Below are positions 63,368 through 64,000 of a DNA stretch of 64,000 nucleotides, piece after piece. Numbering within the stretch: the first letter of the stretch is position 1; every line of letters begins with the position of its first letter. The position numbers and the translations under genes are program-made. Origin of the DNA: Haliscomenobacter hydrossis DSM 1100 (lineage in GTDB: Bacteria; Bacteroidota; Bacteroidia; Chitinophagales; Saprospiraceae). A model generated the notes under the pieces. It saw only the letters and a list, made by a program, of their open reading frames with translations, had not been told where the DNA came from and did no database searches. The stretch is taken from positions 7,751,001 through 7,815,000 of the forward strand of contig NC_015510.1 in assembly GCF_000212735.1 (NCBI RefSeq), read 5' to 3'.

Positions 63368-64000
63368 AAAATTTCAAGACCTCTATTTTCGGATTGTCGC
63401 TTAAGAACCGGGCGATGATGCGATTGGTTTCCGCATTACCACTTACTGGCTTCAGGGCACTGCGCAAAGTATGGGTATCGGCAATGGATTCACTGCGCTC
63501 CAGATAACCATATCCCCGCAGGTGCCCGTCTTCAACCAGCACTACGGCAAGTTCTTCCTCTTCACGACCTTGATCAATGATGAAAAAATTATGCTCAAAG
63601 ATTCGGCACAGGTATTCTTTGGCCTGTTGTGCCCGTTCGTTGTACATTTCTGGTGACTCTATTCCAACACAAGCTCCCGTACATTGCTTCAAATGATAGT
63701 GAAAACAAGGCCCGGTATGGGGGCTTAAATTCAAGAGTTTTTCACACAAGCCAAATTTTTCCCGGGCGGAGCTGAGTCGGCCTTTTGCGGACGAAATTTT
63801 GGGGAATTCGGCAATGATGTCCAATTTGCGCCGGGTTTTGGCAACAGTTTCCACTATACCAAAACAAAGATAGCCCTGCTCGTTGCGGTAAGCGTGCAGC
63901 ATATAAGGAAAACTGCGGGTGCGTTGTGCCCGATTGATACCCGGTAGCAAACGTTTGATTTCAAAGGATTCGTGGATCAAGGCCAGCAGTTCACTGCCTG
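63366..64000 (-). CDS. Exonuclease/UvrC-like (GIY-YIG) protein, C-terminal part (5' end outside window)
   Basis: The frame stays open to the right edge, so only the last ~211 residues are visible. They contain the end of a GIY-YIG domain (SELLALIHESFEIKRLLPGI, then NRAQR) and the UvrC-like Cys block FHYHLKQCTGACVG followed by PEMYNERAQQAKEYL. In this phylum such regions usually follow an N-terminal DEDDh exonuclease domain (Pol III epsilon-like/Cho-like proteins). A DNA repair role is likely; the N-terminal domain is not in view. Confidence 0.78.
   Translation of the reverse strand, partial: GSELLALIHESFEIKRLLPGINRAQRTRSFPYMLHAYRNEQGYLCFGIVETVAKTRRKLDIIAEFPKISSAKGRLSSAREKFGLCEKLLNLSPHTGPCFHYHLKQCTGACVGIESPEMYNERAQQAKEYLCRIFEHNFFIIDQGREEEELAVVLVEDGHLRGYGYLERSESIADTHTLRSALKPVSGNAETNRIIARFLSDNPKIEVLKF

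Overview
The window looks like chromosomal DNA of a Bacteroidota bacterium, probably of the Saprospiria/Haliscomenobacter type. Evidence: a type IX secretion type-B C-terminal signal on the first protein, a PorT-like barrel, AsmA and OmpA/PD40 envelope proteins, a TonB-dependent receptor, ECF sigma/anti-sigma pairs and TAnnTTTG-like promoter boxes. No rRNA or tRNA gene was recognised. The genus is a guess from gene style, not from a marker gene.

Layout. 1-13.3 kb: housekeeping and envelope genes (T9SS cargo, cold-shock protein, serine hydrolase, purK, dihydroorotase, sigma/anti-sigma, RNase D, a double ABC ATPase, RtcB). 13.6-17.3 kb: a small conflict island with an LRR-ROC-COR-TIR protein and a PIN toxin/antitoxin pair. 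17.9-30.8 kb: core genes (ACP phosphodiesterase, YchF, pseudouridine synthase, exonuclease, acyltransferase, EngB, AsmA, OmpA-like, SPOR protein). 31.1-54.7 kb: a large type III-B CRISPR-Cas locus. 54.8-64.0 kb: ADP-ribosylglycohydrolase, TonB receptor, MTR-kinase-like enzyme, nucleoside hydrolase, DUF2807 protein, deacetylase and the C-terminal part of an exonuclease/UvrC-like protein.

The CRISPR locus is the exceptional part. A tight ten-gene operon reads cmr1 - PtuA-like ATPase - PtuB-like HNH nuclease - cmr2(cas10) - cmr3 - cmr4 - cmr5 - cmr6 - a protein with an EAD11-like N-terminus and a Rossmann-like C-terminus - cas6. It runs into a 40-repeat array. After a MazEF-like pair, an AAA/PD-(D/E)XK protein and a SPOR protein comes an adaptation cluster: a retron-type reverse transcriptase (both NAxxH and VTG motifs), cas1, a DUF1016/YhcG-type PD-(D/E)XK nuclease and cas2, followed by a second array of 26 repeats with the same repeat and a near-duplicate leader. 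Septu/retron-Ec78 effector genes (PtuAB), a retron-lineage RT and an EAD adaptor therefore sit inside one type III system. Cmr2 keeps the GGDD cyclase motif but shows no HD domain, and no CARF or SAVED effector is recognisable nearby. PtuAB and the EAD protein are the best candidates for the effector arm; this is inference.

A second theme is the intergenic DNA. Most gaps outside the Cmr operon are filled by long imperfect inverted repeats (about 65-270 bp) built from short tandem words. At least five families recur within the window, and several occur in the gaps of the adaptation cluster.
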